Shown piece after piece: positions 24,574 to 32,819 of a DNA stretch of 64,000 nt (positions are counted from its first letter, which is position 1; each line of letters opens with the position of its first letter). Source of the DNA: Paragorgia papillata (taxonomy: Eukaryota; Cnidaria; Anthozoa; Scleralcyonacea; Coralliidae); the NCBI GenBank assembly GCA_035771165.1, contig JAWNZC010000179.1, positions 2,562,001-2,626,000 of the forward strand, written 5' to 3'. Under the pieces are notes generated by a model. It searched no databases. It saw nothing but the letters and a program-made list of their open reading frames with translations, and was not told where the DNA came from. The position numbers and the translations under genes are program-made.

Positions 24574-27500
24574 CATACATACAAACAGACACAAACAAAC
24601 AAACAAACAAACAAACAAACAAACAAACAAACAAACAAACAAACAAACAAACAAACAAACAAACAAACGCAAAAAACTAGCCATTTAGTCAGTTTAGCCA
24701 AACATATACAATCATGCTAATTTGTATCAAGATAGTATTTACCTTATTTACATTCAATACGTCACACTGTGTTTTCCCTAAAAAACAATAAAGTTATATA
24801 TAAACATGATATCATATTACGGAAATTACACTTAACATTTCAATCAGTCCTCATTCCCAGAGCTAGCCTGGTACCCTGGCCCAATCAAAGAATATGGGCC
24901 AGGTAACCACTAAAGACTTCTGCTTTCCTATTGGTTAAAATTTCGCGCGTTTTTATTGGCTATGAGTAAAACTGCAATCGTCATAAGTGGATTTAGCCCT
25001 GATGACGCGAGAATGTAATTAGTGGTTACCTGGCCCATATTTCTTTTGAAATTGGGCCAGAGTACCAGGCTATCCCAGAGCCTCCTCAGTAAACTGAAAA
25101 ACAAAGGCCCTCTAAGGGGCCGTTTACATGGACTAAAAGTTGGCTCGGGTAAGGGGGACACCCTACCCCCCCCCCCCCAAAGACAACTTTGTCGTGTGTT
25201 TAAATGAGGAATTATATTATGACTTCTGAATCGGTTTAAGCCTGGAGGACTGGGTATAGTTTAATGCATCTAATTTAAGATGGCCGATCGTCGGGAAGAA
25301 ACTGTACTGTTAGAATTAAACGATAGAATTAAACTCACAGAAGCTTTTATACTTCTTCAGGCCAATTATCAGGTTTTCAACCATTGTTGGAGACCAAGAC
25401 AATTTTTTCGCTTCGTATTTGTTGCTCTATCAATTGTTTCACTTTCTGCCGCCATTTTGTTTCGCAGTTTTGCCTCGGGTAGGCGAGTCAACTTTATCTC
25501 CCCCCCCCTAGGGTAACCCTACCTCGCAAAGAGGGTGACCCCACCCCAGGGTGACCCAACTACCCGAGACAAGTATGAAATTCCCCATGTAAACGCTCGC
25601 TGTCGAGACTAAGTAAAATGAACACAAAGTTGGCTCCCCCAGGGTAGCTCGGGGGGCAGGGTGACCCTTCTACCAGGGACAACGTTTGTCCATGTAAACG
25701 GCCCCTTACTCACCTTGACTATTTTCTTTATCCCCATCTTCTTCGCTAGTTTCGTTGTCAAACTGCACAAGGTGAGCAGCATCAATTAGTGTTATTAAAA
25801 TCCGCTGCAACTCCCGATTAAACTATAAATTAAACCAAAGTACAAATATTAATTACTCGGGCTGTCTGTGGTAGGTCGAGTCTAAGTTTCGGCTCGGGTT
25901 TTTTGGGGGGTGTCACGATCTTGCATTTTTGCAGTTTTTACTTCCGCTAATATTCATACTTCCGGTGAGTTGTTAGCTGTGTGACTGAATGTGACTGAGT
26001 GAGTCCGTGAGGTATGTTGTAAGTCCTTTCTTTGCTCCTTTCGCTTTTGGAGTTGGACAAAAAGTTGAACAGCTTTGCCTTTTGATCAAGGTGTTCTTGC
26101 ACGTTGTTGGTAGATTTTGAAAGTGACTGGCTGACTTTGTAGTTAAACAGCGATCAGATGTGGTTGACAACTGTCTTGATCGTAAATATGTTCACCAGTG
26201 TGAAGTATGCACCACATTCAGCCATCAATTCAGGCACGTTAATTTAGAATACATTACGTTACATTGTGAAGACATTCCGCTACGTTGTAAGTCATTACGC
26301 TACATTGTAAGACATAACGATACATTGTAAGACATTCCGCTACGTTGTAAGACATTACGCAACATTGTAAGATATTACGCTACATTGTAAGACATTATTG
26401 CTACATTGTAAGACATTATGCAACATTGTAATACATTACGCTACGTTGTAACACATTGCGTTACATTGTAAGTCATTACGCTACATTGTAAGCCATTACG
26501 ATACAATGTAGCGTAATGTCTTACACTGTAGCGTAATGTCTTACAAAGTAAGACATTACGGTACGTTGTAAGACATTACCTTATATATATATATAAACCG
26601 CACCAACTGGTGTATAAACGGCGCATGACGTTGGAATATGAAAGTAGTGTGCTGCGTAAGCAGTGTTGAAACAACAATCGAATATAGTAAGGTTTGATAT
26701 GCTGCCGAAACAGAGAACGTAGGAGTCTAACGTTACGAGCGAAGGCCCTTTGTCAGAAGGCCTTTTACGTTTTTCTCTGACGAAGGGCCTTCGCTCGAAA
26801 CGTTAGACTCCTACGTTCTCTGTTCCACCAGTATATCAAACCTTGCCTTACTATATGACGTTAGAATAAATTTTGGAAAACTATATACAGCCAAAACAGG
26901 TATGATCATACATGCAACTATTAATGATACCTACATCAAAGTGTAATGCCACTGCACCAACATCAGTTACTTTACTTCCTTTAACATCTCCAGTTTGTGC
27001 AGTTAGTTTATCAATTTTAGAAGCATCTGGTCCCTTTACAGTTAGAGCACCATCCTAAAAAACACAGTGAAATATTTGAGAATAGGCGAATTTCAGGGTA
27101 TTGCGCACGCATCATTTTGCAAAGGAATTGGCGGGCTCTTGGCGAGCTCTCCACAAAGTTAGCAATGGCAAACAGACTTGCTAGCGAGCCAACAACAGCA
27201 ACAGTTGCTAAAAATTCACATTTTAAATATCGAACTTCACATATGAAGTTCTACAGGCCCGTAGCGAACTGTTAAGGACAGGTGGGCGAGCGCCGTAGGC
27301 GCGAGAACCCGCTAGCGGGCTCCGGGGGCATGTCTCCCGGGAAAAGTTTGAAATACAGAGTCCCTGAAATGCTATTTCCTGCGTTTTGAGACGATATATT
27401 AAAGAATTCTGAAGGTTATGAAACGTCATTTTAAACAGTCAAAAGACAACATAATTATTTGAAATATTTGAATACATCCAATGTTTTTATTTCATGGTAT

Positions 27501-30500
27501 TTTTCTTATTAAGTAAGACACTGTAAGCTAACAGTCCAGTAACCATCGTGATGCACTGTTTAATAAACGAGCAGGAGTGTTTTATCAGTTTGATATAATG
27601 AATTTCCCCTTGTTATACCGATTAATTTGTTTGGAAAATCCCTCGCAGAAATCGCCGAAAATGCACTTTTGGGGCATATGAAATTCAATTCGGGGGCTAC
27701 GCGCCCTAGGTCCCCCGGGGCCTGGGGGGCCCCTTTCAGTTTGGGCCAGGGGCACCCTAGCCTGGTACCCTGGCCCAATTTCAAAAGAAATATGGTACAG
27801 GTAACCACTAATCTCATTCTCACGTCATCAGGGCTAAATCCACTTATGACGATTGCAGTTTTACTCACAGCCACTAAAAACGCGCGAAATTTCAACCAAT
27901 TGGAAAGCAGAAGTCTTTAGTGGTTACCTGGCCCATATTCTTTGATTGGGCCAGGGTACCAAGCTAGGGGCACCCTAGCCCAAAGTTACGCCACTGGTCG
28001 TGCAGTCCGGTTTGACCAGGGCGCTGGGTTTGACTGTAAACATCCAGAAACTGTATCTATACTTTGTTTATTTTAAACAGTATGTTTACTTTGAGTGGAG
28101 TCTGGCAGGGTTTTTCAGAAAAACGATGGACGAGCAACACCCTGAAACTCGCCTATTGCTTTTTGGGTTTATCTTCTTAAATATAAAAAAAAACCAGGCC
28201 TATAAAAGAACTAAGCCTTCTGTGGGGGCAGAATGTTAGCCAGAAGGAAAAAAAGTTTGTGTTTACCTGACATTGGGAAACAGGAAAAATGTGCCTGAAG
28301 ATTGAGGAATTGCTGACCTCTATTATAAATGTATATATTTCAAAAAAGCCTTGTGCACTAGTGTGATTATACTACATGGTTTTGTGGTGGAGAAACAAAA
28401 TGTCTAACAAACACTGGGCAATTTGCGAGGTGGTACATTTATAAAATTTGAAGTATTGTACAGAAAGTTGTTTGAGTTTTCTTGCTTTGACAAGTTTTCT
28501 TCAAAATATATTAGGATTACTTTTTTAAAATGAAAACCAGCTTATTGGCTTATAGTGAAATAAAAGTACTGTAGTGTGCTGTGTAGGCAGTGTTGAAATA
28601 CAAATCGAAATACAGTAAGGGTTGAGCATAGGTGCCGGAAGATAGGTTTGGTAGGGGAGGCTGAACTTCGAGCGCCGAAGGTGCGGGAAATTGAAATTGA
28701 AATCTAGAGTCTCTGAAATGGCATTTCCTGCGTTTTGGGGGAAGATTTTACAGAATCCTAAACGTTATAAAACCTTTACCGCCCACAACAATTTTTCTTC
28801 ATTTTTTTCGGCCTTTCTTAATTCTTGGCTCAGACGAAAATGGCAATTCATTGTTCAAACTTTGAGAAACATTTCGATATGGCTCATTCATAATACTTCT
28901 GGTCAGCAGTCATCAAATGCTAATACATGGGGTACTTCATGAAATGAGTTTTGAGCTATCACACGATCACGATTTTTCTTACGATTGTCACCCTGCAGTG
29001 ATATGGAATTTTCAAAATGCTGTATATCGAAGATGTATAAATATTCAATGTATAATCACCCTCACCTTCGGCGCAAAGGCAGGGGGGCTCAGCCCCCTTT
29101 TTCCCACTTTTACAAAGTTGGGGGTCCCCCAGCCCCCAGTTCCACCACCAATGGGGTTGAGTACTGCCAAAATTATTGAACATAGTTTTCTAACATTTCG
29201 AGCGAAGGCCCTTCGTCAGAGAGAAATGTTAGAGTGAAGGCCCTTTATCAGAGAGAAACATTCGAGCCTTCACTCAAACATTAGAAAACTATGTTCAATA
29301 ACTTCAGCAGTACTCAAACCTTACTATATTTCAATGATTACCTTGTAATTAGTTAGGCTAGGTTCCTTTTGACATTGTATATAATTTTCTATGTAATATA
29401 TTTTAATCACTGTAAATAAGTTAAATTTTATACCTGCTGGATCTACCGTTAATAAGGTGAAGACCCACTCACTCTCAGTCCTTTTGTCCTTATGCAACAT
29501 TTTTCAAAAAATAGCTTCGCAATTTTTTGTAGAAATGCTTCGCAGTTTTCAGAAAATTTCCTAATTGCTTCGCAATTTGCGATTTATGCGGCATTAAATT
29601 TAGAGCTGTGCCCATCGGTCCATACTACGGTTCCGGTTTGAGCTCGGACACACGTAATTTGATGACACACGTTTCACATGGGAAATTAAGTACATATTGC
29701 TAAGCGGAAACTGTAACGTTACTAAGGCCAAACGGTATTGTTTCAATTTGAAAAGAGCACCAAATTTTCAAAGCAAATGTGGGTATGTTTATAATTCATC
29801 CTTATACACAATTAAATCTTCGTCAAGTGAAACTAAGAACTCCACAGTGCTTTTCCGATCGGCCATTAAGCTGACATACCCCACAACACGACGTTTGCAC
29901 GAAGAAAACAATGTCGTTTGGCCTTAAGTAACTTCACAGTTTCCGCTTAGCAACATGTTAGTTTCCCGTGTGAAACGTGTGTATGCAAATTACGCTCAAA
30001 CCAGAACGGTAGTATTTGTAATCGATTAATTGTTGACAACAATCAATTAATAATCGATTAATCATATTAAAAAATCAACACGTGTTGCCATTGTTTGTCC
30101 CTTCAAATAAAGGGGTGCTTTTAAGCTTTTTACTACTTCCTTAGAGATAAGAATCAAAACAAGTCGTGTTTGACATTTGATACACAATATATAGCTGTTT
30201 TTAACAGGGTGAATGTCACAATGCCATCTCATATTTCCACAACTTTTTAACAAAAACTCATTTTAGTATCATGCTGTTGACTTTTGTCGATGATTCGATT
30301 GTTGTTAATGATTAATCGATTGCTGAAAAAGAGTCAATTAATCGATTAATCGGGCACAGCTCTAGTTAATTTGGACCTTGAATATATCATTTATAGTCCC
30401 TCCAATCAGGAAATTTGATGAAATATTACCCCTTGGGATAATATAACCCTTGGGCTTAGCCCGTGAGATATATCATCCCTCGGGGTAATATTTCATCATA

Positions 30501-31381
30501 TTCTCCTCGCTCTGGGTCTATAAATGGTAAGAACTATATATTCAAAAGACAATTTTGTTTTTAGCGGCTATTAAATAAGGCAGAGATTTTATACAAATCT
30601 TTGCTTCATAACCTGACAGAACAGTATGTAACTGTAATCGACAACAACAAAACATTAATATATTCATACACCTTACATGTAATAACAAGATTTATTTAAA
30701 AAGTAACCCCACAGACCTTTCTCAAAGTTTGGCCACATCCTACTCTAGATTACACAAGCTAAAAAGATTAATTACACACTACCAAAAGTACAACTTCCTA
30801 ATTTGACAATCCGGTAGGAATGTACACAAATTAATACCACACGAATTAAAAATTGACACAATTTCTTGCAAGACCCAGCAAATAAATATTAGACTTACAT
30901 TTATACATTTACTTGGCTTCCGTCTTCTGACCAGTAAAAGTTCATCTAAAACATTAAAAAATAGACATGAAGTATATAATAAAACAAAAATTTCAGTGAA
31001 ATTGGTTCATGTCAAGCCTTATAGTGTAGGACAAAATAATTAGGCGTCATAAAACAACAATTTATTACTCCTAATAAATGAAACCACCAAGCCTTGCCGT
31101 TTTAATGTGTTTTTTTACGTTTAAAAAAGATCCCTACCATTATCTTTAATTCCTTCTTCCTCCAGCGTTTTTTTCTCGTCTAATATCCGATTTGAGTTCA
31201 TCGATAAAAGCTTGAAGTGGGCTCCATCTTTCGGATTGTCTCCAGACACCTTTTCCTTGAGGTATTGAACCGACTGGGAGGGACATAAACACAGCTCGAA
31301 CTCTTTTCCCGAACAGTTTGTGACCTTGATATTAAGAGAGTTGTCGGAACGAAGAGCCTTCTTCAGCTCGACGTCCCTCAT
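12843..31381 (-). CDS. UBAC1: UBAC1 (KPC2) orthologue, nine exons seen, 3' end missing, frameshifted
   Basis: In other animals UBAC1 is the non-catalytic subunit of the KPC ubiquitin ligase. It presents ubiquitinated substrates to the proteasome in the cytoplasm through a ubiquitin-like domain and two UBA domains. Nine exons read in order: 31381-31138, 30945-30899, 27054-26935, 25822-25714, 24777-24743, 23180-23110, 21544-21408, 15667-15581, 12910-12843. All have AG/GT borders, and phases agree at every junction except through exon 7. About 305 residues are recovered: UBL (residues 1 to ~92), a conserved ELQRILITLID segment (from ~140), UBA1 (~186-225) and UBA2 (~255-290). The vertebrate protein is about 405 residues, and its last ~80 C-terminal residues were not found between 1 and 12842, so the final exon is probably outside the window. 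Exon 7 has one extra base that breaks the frame. The identification rests on domain order and residue-level similarity recalled from the vertebrate protein; no search was run. Confidence 0.9.
13381..13876. mobile_element. TTAA miniature element, AAAGGGCATATGACTC family, copy 1
   Basis: TTAA at both ends, inverted ends TTAAAGGGCATATGACTCGA, near-palindromic body. The piggyBac-like TTAA target is an inference. Copies of the same family lie at 17959, 63500 and (broken) 55170. Confidence 0.85.
14230..14461. repeat. Two tandem ~117-bp units
   Basis: Each starts TTAGCCTCCTTCGCAGACGT and runs to CCGGAAGTAA. A third start at 14461 leads into the next element. Confidence 0.85.
14462..15352. mobile_element. 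Long-TIR element with a 28-G run
   Basis: Ends TAGCCTCCTTCGCAGACGTT and AACGTCTTCGAAGGAGGCTA. Inner arms of about 180 bases (around TTTGACCTTCTGTTGCCAAA and its complement). An uninterrupted run of 28 G lies at 15287-15314, beside the right end. No transposase. Confidence 0.75.
15581..15667 (-). CDS. UBAC1: UBAC1 exon 8: second UBA domain
   Basis: 29 codons, phase 0 to 0, donor GTAAGT. It reads GVENLKDMGFSEEDVIKALR and then ATGNDQRAA. The MGF loop and the NDQRAA helix match vertebrate [20 protein letters not shown] QQNAA. Confidence 0.95.
15691..16158. mobile_element. TTAA-type miniature element, GGGATTGGCATTAAA family
   Basis: Left border TTGAAGGGGATTGGCATT, right border GCTATTGCCCTTTAA. 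The body reads AATTAAGTTTGTCTAATTTG and its complement. It is 24 bases upstream of UBAC1 exon 8's acceptor, inside intron 7. The family recurs at 44099. Confidence 0.8.
16320..16982. repeat. Inverted-repeat cluster (GGGAAATT and GTTTGCGGGAATTTC families)
   Basis: 16797-16982 is an inverted repeat beginning TAATATCATGTTTGCGGG, with a second copy at 41046-41247. 16370-16560 holds tandem TTTCCCGTGCATGTTGATGA units. Confidence 0.7.
16985..17466 (-). pseudogene. 28S rRNA gene fragment inside a repeat
   Basis: On the minus strand the order of conserved 28S phrases is correct: GACTGTCACCCTGGAAT, TAGGGTTTCACGTTCGGTAA, CTTGAAAATCCGGGGGAG, TACTCATAACCGCAGCAGG, TCTCCAAGGTGAGCAGCCTC, ATCCGTAACTTCGGGACAAG and GGACAAGGGGAATCCGACTG. 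About 15 bases of the usual GGGAAGTCGGCAAA region are missing. It is only ~480 bases and is embedded in the GTTTGCGGG repeat (compare 41046), so it is a pseudogene fragment. Confidence 0.88.
17959..18428. mobile_element. TTAA miniature element, copy 2 of the 13381 family
   Basis: TTAAAGGGCATACGACTCGA at the left and CATATGCCCTTTAA at the right. The orientation is inverted relative to the 13381 copy. Confidence 0.85.
18600..18690 (-). repeat. tRNA-derived SINE-like head
   Basis: The minus strand reads AGCTCACTGGTAGAGCGTCG (box A-like) and GGTTCTAGTCCTAGC (box B-like) with spacing of a tRNA. Partial partners at 19490-19530 and 18700-18740 form an inverted pair. Confidence 0.6.
19698..20192. 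mobile_element. hAT-type element with perfect 8-bp duplication
   Basis: TAGAGGTGAGCCGATCATCG at the left and ATCGGCTCACCTCTA at the right. CTACTGGA lies at 19690-19697 and 20193-20200. The ends resemble those of the 95-575 family (TAGAGGTG). Confidence 0.88.
20214..21274. mobile_element. CACTG-ended element, long copy
   Basis: Ends CACTGCTCTCAATAAAACTG and TATAGAGATCAGTG. The flanks (AGTCTACGA / GCTCTAACG) look like a decayed 9-bp duplication. A shorter, inverted copy lies at 58257-58949. No transposase; ORFs inside are short and unshared. Confidence 0.65.
21408..21544 (-). CDS. UBAC1: UBAC1 exon 7: end of UBA1, contains a +1 frameshift
   Basis: From acceptor ATATAG it reads RKAGVQGAMEWLLA, matching vertebrate SVPQAMEWLIEH, and then hits TGA at 21501-21499. 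Shifting by one base restores HESDADIDEPLQ (compare AEDPTIDTPLP) and stays open to REFIPNRK at donor GTAATG. The exon is 137 bases; phase 2 entry and phase 0 exit require 136. The surplus base lies at about 21504-21505. Neither neighbouring frame is open through the site. Confidence 0.85.
21660..23000. repeat. GTTACATTAC minisatellite blocks
   Basis: Blocks at 21668-21717, 22480-22730 and 22845-23000 are built from GTTACATTAC units. Between them is a near-perfect palindrome at 22404-22472 (AGTCACCTCAGTCTCGGTGA) and a fragment of the GGTGGCTCGATAG element at 22733-22830. Confidence 0.85.
23110..23180 (-). CDS. UBAC1: UBAC1 exon 6: first UBA domain
   Basis: 71 bases, phase 0 to 2, donor GTAAGA. 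It reads DELKQLIDMGYTAASATKAL and then YLN. It contains the MGY(F) loop of a UBA domain and aligns with vertebrate [20 protein letters not shown]. Confidence 0.92.
23582..24067 (-). pseudogene. Retrotransposon gag fragment (Ty3/Gypsy-type)
   Basis: The ORF starts MAERTLPYFEQFNVHEDPTS and includes WKKWIDRLDNLL, FHYAGPEVTDIFDTF, LTSYFSPRKNIEYEV and FRQAKQMSGETIDRFYTRLR, a pattern typical of retrotransposon capsid domains. It loses the family pattern after VKTQIIH (about 23645) and runs into unrelated sequence, so only the first ~140 residues are gag. Upstream, TTTGGCGACGATGATGGG after ACA (from about 24103) looks like an LTR end followed by a primer-binding site. No protease, RT or integrase was seen. 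Confidence 0.8.
24544..24668. repeat. CAGA then CAAA tetranucleotide arrays
   Basis: A GACA run followed by an AAAC run, directly after the dispersed GAGTAAAATCGTC motif (24510-24540). Confidence 0.95.
24743..24777 (-). CDS. UBAC1: UBAC1 exon 5: 35-base microexon
   Basis: Acceptor TTTTTTAG and donor GTAAAT. It reads KTQCDVLNVNK after a split Gly codon. It is the only open piece found that converts phase 1 (exon 4) to phase 0 (exon 6), and its length fits the vertebrate gap. Confidence 0.72.
24864..25072. mobile_element. 209-bp element with perfect 9-bp duplication, copy 1
   Basis: TAGCCTGGTACCCTGGCCCA and complement. TCCCAGAGC lies at 24855-24863 and 25073-25081. It begins 87 bases upstream of UBAC1 exon 5 on the minus strand. 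Confidence 0.9.
25115..25706. mobile_element. GGGGCCGTTTACATG element, copy 1
   Basis: Ends AGGGGCCGTTTACATGGAC and complement, flanked by TA. It carries a 78-codon ORF at 25280-25516 beginning [20 protein letters not shown]; the copy at 59071-59658 has the homologous region inverted. It ends 8 bases from UBAC1 exon 4's donor side. Confidence 0.8.
25714..25822 (-). CDS. UBAC1: UBAC1 exon 4: ELQRIL segment
   Basis: 109 bases, phase 0 to 1, donor GTGAGT. It reads FNRELQRILITLIDAAHLVQ and then an acidic tail (ETSEEDGDKENSQ). It matches vertebrate TELRKILVSLIEVAQKLL followed by its own acidic stretch. Confidence 0.9.
26245..26585. repeat. 20-bp minisatellite TACATTGTAAGACATTACGC
   Basis: About 17 units with a 20-base period; the last few near 26505-26560 are inverted. 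A short TA run follows. Confidence 0.9.
26640..26860. repeat. Inverted repeat with CGAGCGAAGGCCC arms
   Basis: Arms AACGTTACGAGCGAAGGCCC and complement. Related sequence brackets 28560-28620 and 29160-29330, where a hAT element has split it. Confidence 0.7.
26935..27054 (-). CDS. UBAC1: UBAC1 exon 3: linker
   Basis: Exactly 40 codons, phase 0 to 0, with acceptor TTTTTTAG and donor GTAGGT. It begins DGALTVKGPDASKI and ends ALHFD. This is the poorly conserved linker between UBL and the ELxxILxxLI segment, so it is supported mainly by open frame, splice sites and phase. Confidence 0.75.
27758..27966. mobile_element. 209-bp element with perfect 9-bp duplication, copy 2
   Basis: Same ends as 24864-25072. 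GGGGCACCC lies at 27749-27757 and 27967-27975. Confidence 0.9.
28627..29153. mobile_element. hAT-type element, relative of 8640-9070
   Basis: CATAGGTGCCGGAAG to TTCCACCACCAATG with GGGTTGAG at 28619-28626 and 29154-29161. It shares the interior phrase GGGGGGCTCAGCCCCC with the 8640 copy. Confidence 0.8.
29601..30364. mobile_element. TAGAGCTGTGCCC element with nested inverted repeat
   Basis: Ends TAGAGCTGTGCCC and GGGCACAGCTCTA. The flanks ATTAAATT / GTTAATTT are a possible decayed 8-bp duplication. An inner inverted repeat (AGCGGAAACTGTAACGTTAC, about 29700-29950) appears to be a second insertion. Confidence 0.65.
30899..30945 (-). CDS. UBAC1: UBAC1 exon 2: end of UBL
   Basis: A 47-base exon (phase 1 to 0) reading DELLLVRRRKPSKCIN after the split Asp codon. 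The consensus donor GTAAGT was preferred over an earlier GTAAAT because only the later one leaves phase 0 for the next exon. It matches the vertebrate DVLLLIKKRAPS stretch. Confidence 0.85.
31138..31381 (-). CDS. UBAC1: UBAC1 exon 1: start and ubiquitin-like domain
   Basis: Encodes residues 1-81 plus one base. It starts at the only good ATG ahead of the UBL fold and ends at donor GTAGGG with phase 1. The segment HFKLLSMNSNRILDEKKTLE aligns with the UBL of vertebrate UBAC1 ([20 protein letters not shown]). Confidence 0.92.
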
Positions 31382-32740
31382 GATGGAAAAAACACGACCG
31401 AATTTTAGCCACTAAACTATTAAATATAAAACTAAAAACACGTAGCTTTGTATATAAACTTTGACGACGAAATATACCAACCATGAATCCAATTACGCGC
31501 GCCAAACCTTGTGGAAGACTGAGTACTAATAAGATTACTTTCTAGTAAATTTTTGCAATTTCCCGTACCCCCCCCCCCCCCTAGCCTGCGAACCCAGACG
31601 TATTTCCGTCCGCAGGCTACCATCCCCCTGCCTAGAAAAAATAATAATATAAGCTGGTTCGCTGCTGTAATTAATAATTAATTATTAACGAAATAATTAA
31701 TGGTAATAATTAATAATTTACTTTTAATAATTATTATTTAAATAAACGATAATAAATAATCCATGATATAATCGATAATTGAAGATTTAATAATTTATAT
31801 AATCGATAATTGATGGTCGTAATTGATAACTGATAATATCTAAAGTAATTAATCATTGATAATTAGTAATAAATAATTGATTGTTAATAATTGTCTTATC
31901 GCTGAAAATGTTTTTGACCATAGAATAGCAAAAACAACACATTTGGAATGATTCCCTCATTAATTGATAACTATCATTTTTTTATATACATTGGGTAAAT
32001 TGTAAATAGTATGCTGTAAAGATTGTTTTTAATAAAATATTGTTGTTATTATTATTGATAACTAAGAACTGAAAATTAGTACCCATAGCTCTGATTAGCA
32101 CCTAATCATTAATAATTCATAATAAATAACTGATAATTAGAAATTTATTGTTAATAATTGATAATCAATATTTCGACTGATATTAAATTGGTAGTTAATC
32201 ATTATTAGTTTATAGTTAATAAATAATTAATAATAAAAATAATTAATAATAAAACATTAATAAATAAATAAATAAATAATAACTTTAAATAATTATTAGT
32301 TATTAACAACTAATAATAAAGTAACTAATAACTTATAATAATCAAAACTTAAACTGATATTAAATTGGTAGTTAATCAGTAGTAGTTTATAGTTAATAAA
32401 TAATTAATAATAAAAATAATGTCCTATTAAATCATAACACCATATTAACTATATTTCAATAATAACTTTACTTCTGGACTTTATATGAAACTTCACTCAA
32501 ATTGTGGTCTTTTATTTTACATCAACTTCACATAGAAATAACCCCGGGATAAGTGACTCGCGATCATTCTTCCCATTGAATCCCGGCCAAACGTCATTTC
32601 ATGTAAATTTTACCGGAAGTGTCCTGCATAAACGTCATTTCCTGTCTTGTCTTTGTGTTGACGAAGACAACAAAATGGCTTCGGCGTAGAGCAATTTACA
32701 AATGCGTGTGTGAAAGAAAATCGGGTATCTCTCCGGGCAG
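31382..32740. promoter_or_regulatory. Shared 5' region between UBAC1 and CACFD1
   Basis: 1.36 kb separates the two divergent start codons. The middle (about 31660-32440) is almost only A and T, in degenerate TAATAATTA units. The CACFD1-proximal 250 bases are of normal composition and hold the likely 5' leader. A short GC-rich hairpin (TAGCCTGCGAACCCAGACG and its complement) lies at about 31581-31621. No TATA box or CpG island can be asserted. A bidirectional promoter is an inference from layout. Confidence 0.45.
31660..32440. repeat. AT-rich degenerate TAATAATTA tract
   Basis: About 780 bases of interspersed TAATAATTA, AATTGATAA and AATAAATAA words with no regular period. A ~60-base unit around 32172-32240 (GATATTAAATTGGTAGTTAATCA) recurs at about 32356-32424. 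Confidence 0.8.
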
Positions 32741-32819
32741 ATGGCGACCAATGAATCTCAAGAAGTTCCTGGTACCATACGCCTCATGGTCAAAGTGTGG
32801 GCTGCATTTTCAGCTCTAT
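32741..32819 (+). CDS. CACFD1: CACFD1 exon 1: start and first membrane helix
   Basis: Reads MATNESQEVPGTIRLMVKVW and then AAFSAL, entering helix 1. It ends at consensus donor GTAAGT in phase 1. A short upstream ATG (32674) is closed by a stop four codons later. Confidence 0.88.

Noticed and set aside
26245..26585. CRISPR-like array of ~20-bp repeats
   Set aside because: Units are contiguous with no unique spacers, and this is an animal genome; it is a minisatellite.
29430..29500. Extra UBAC1 exon (TTAACGGTAGATCCAGCAG before GTATAA)
   Set aside because: No acceptor gives an open frame in the required phase, and exons 2 and 3 already join in phase 0.
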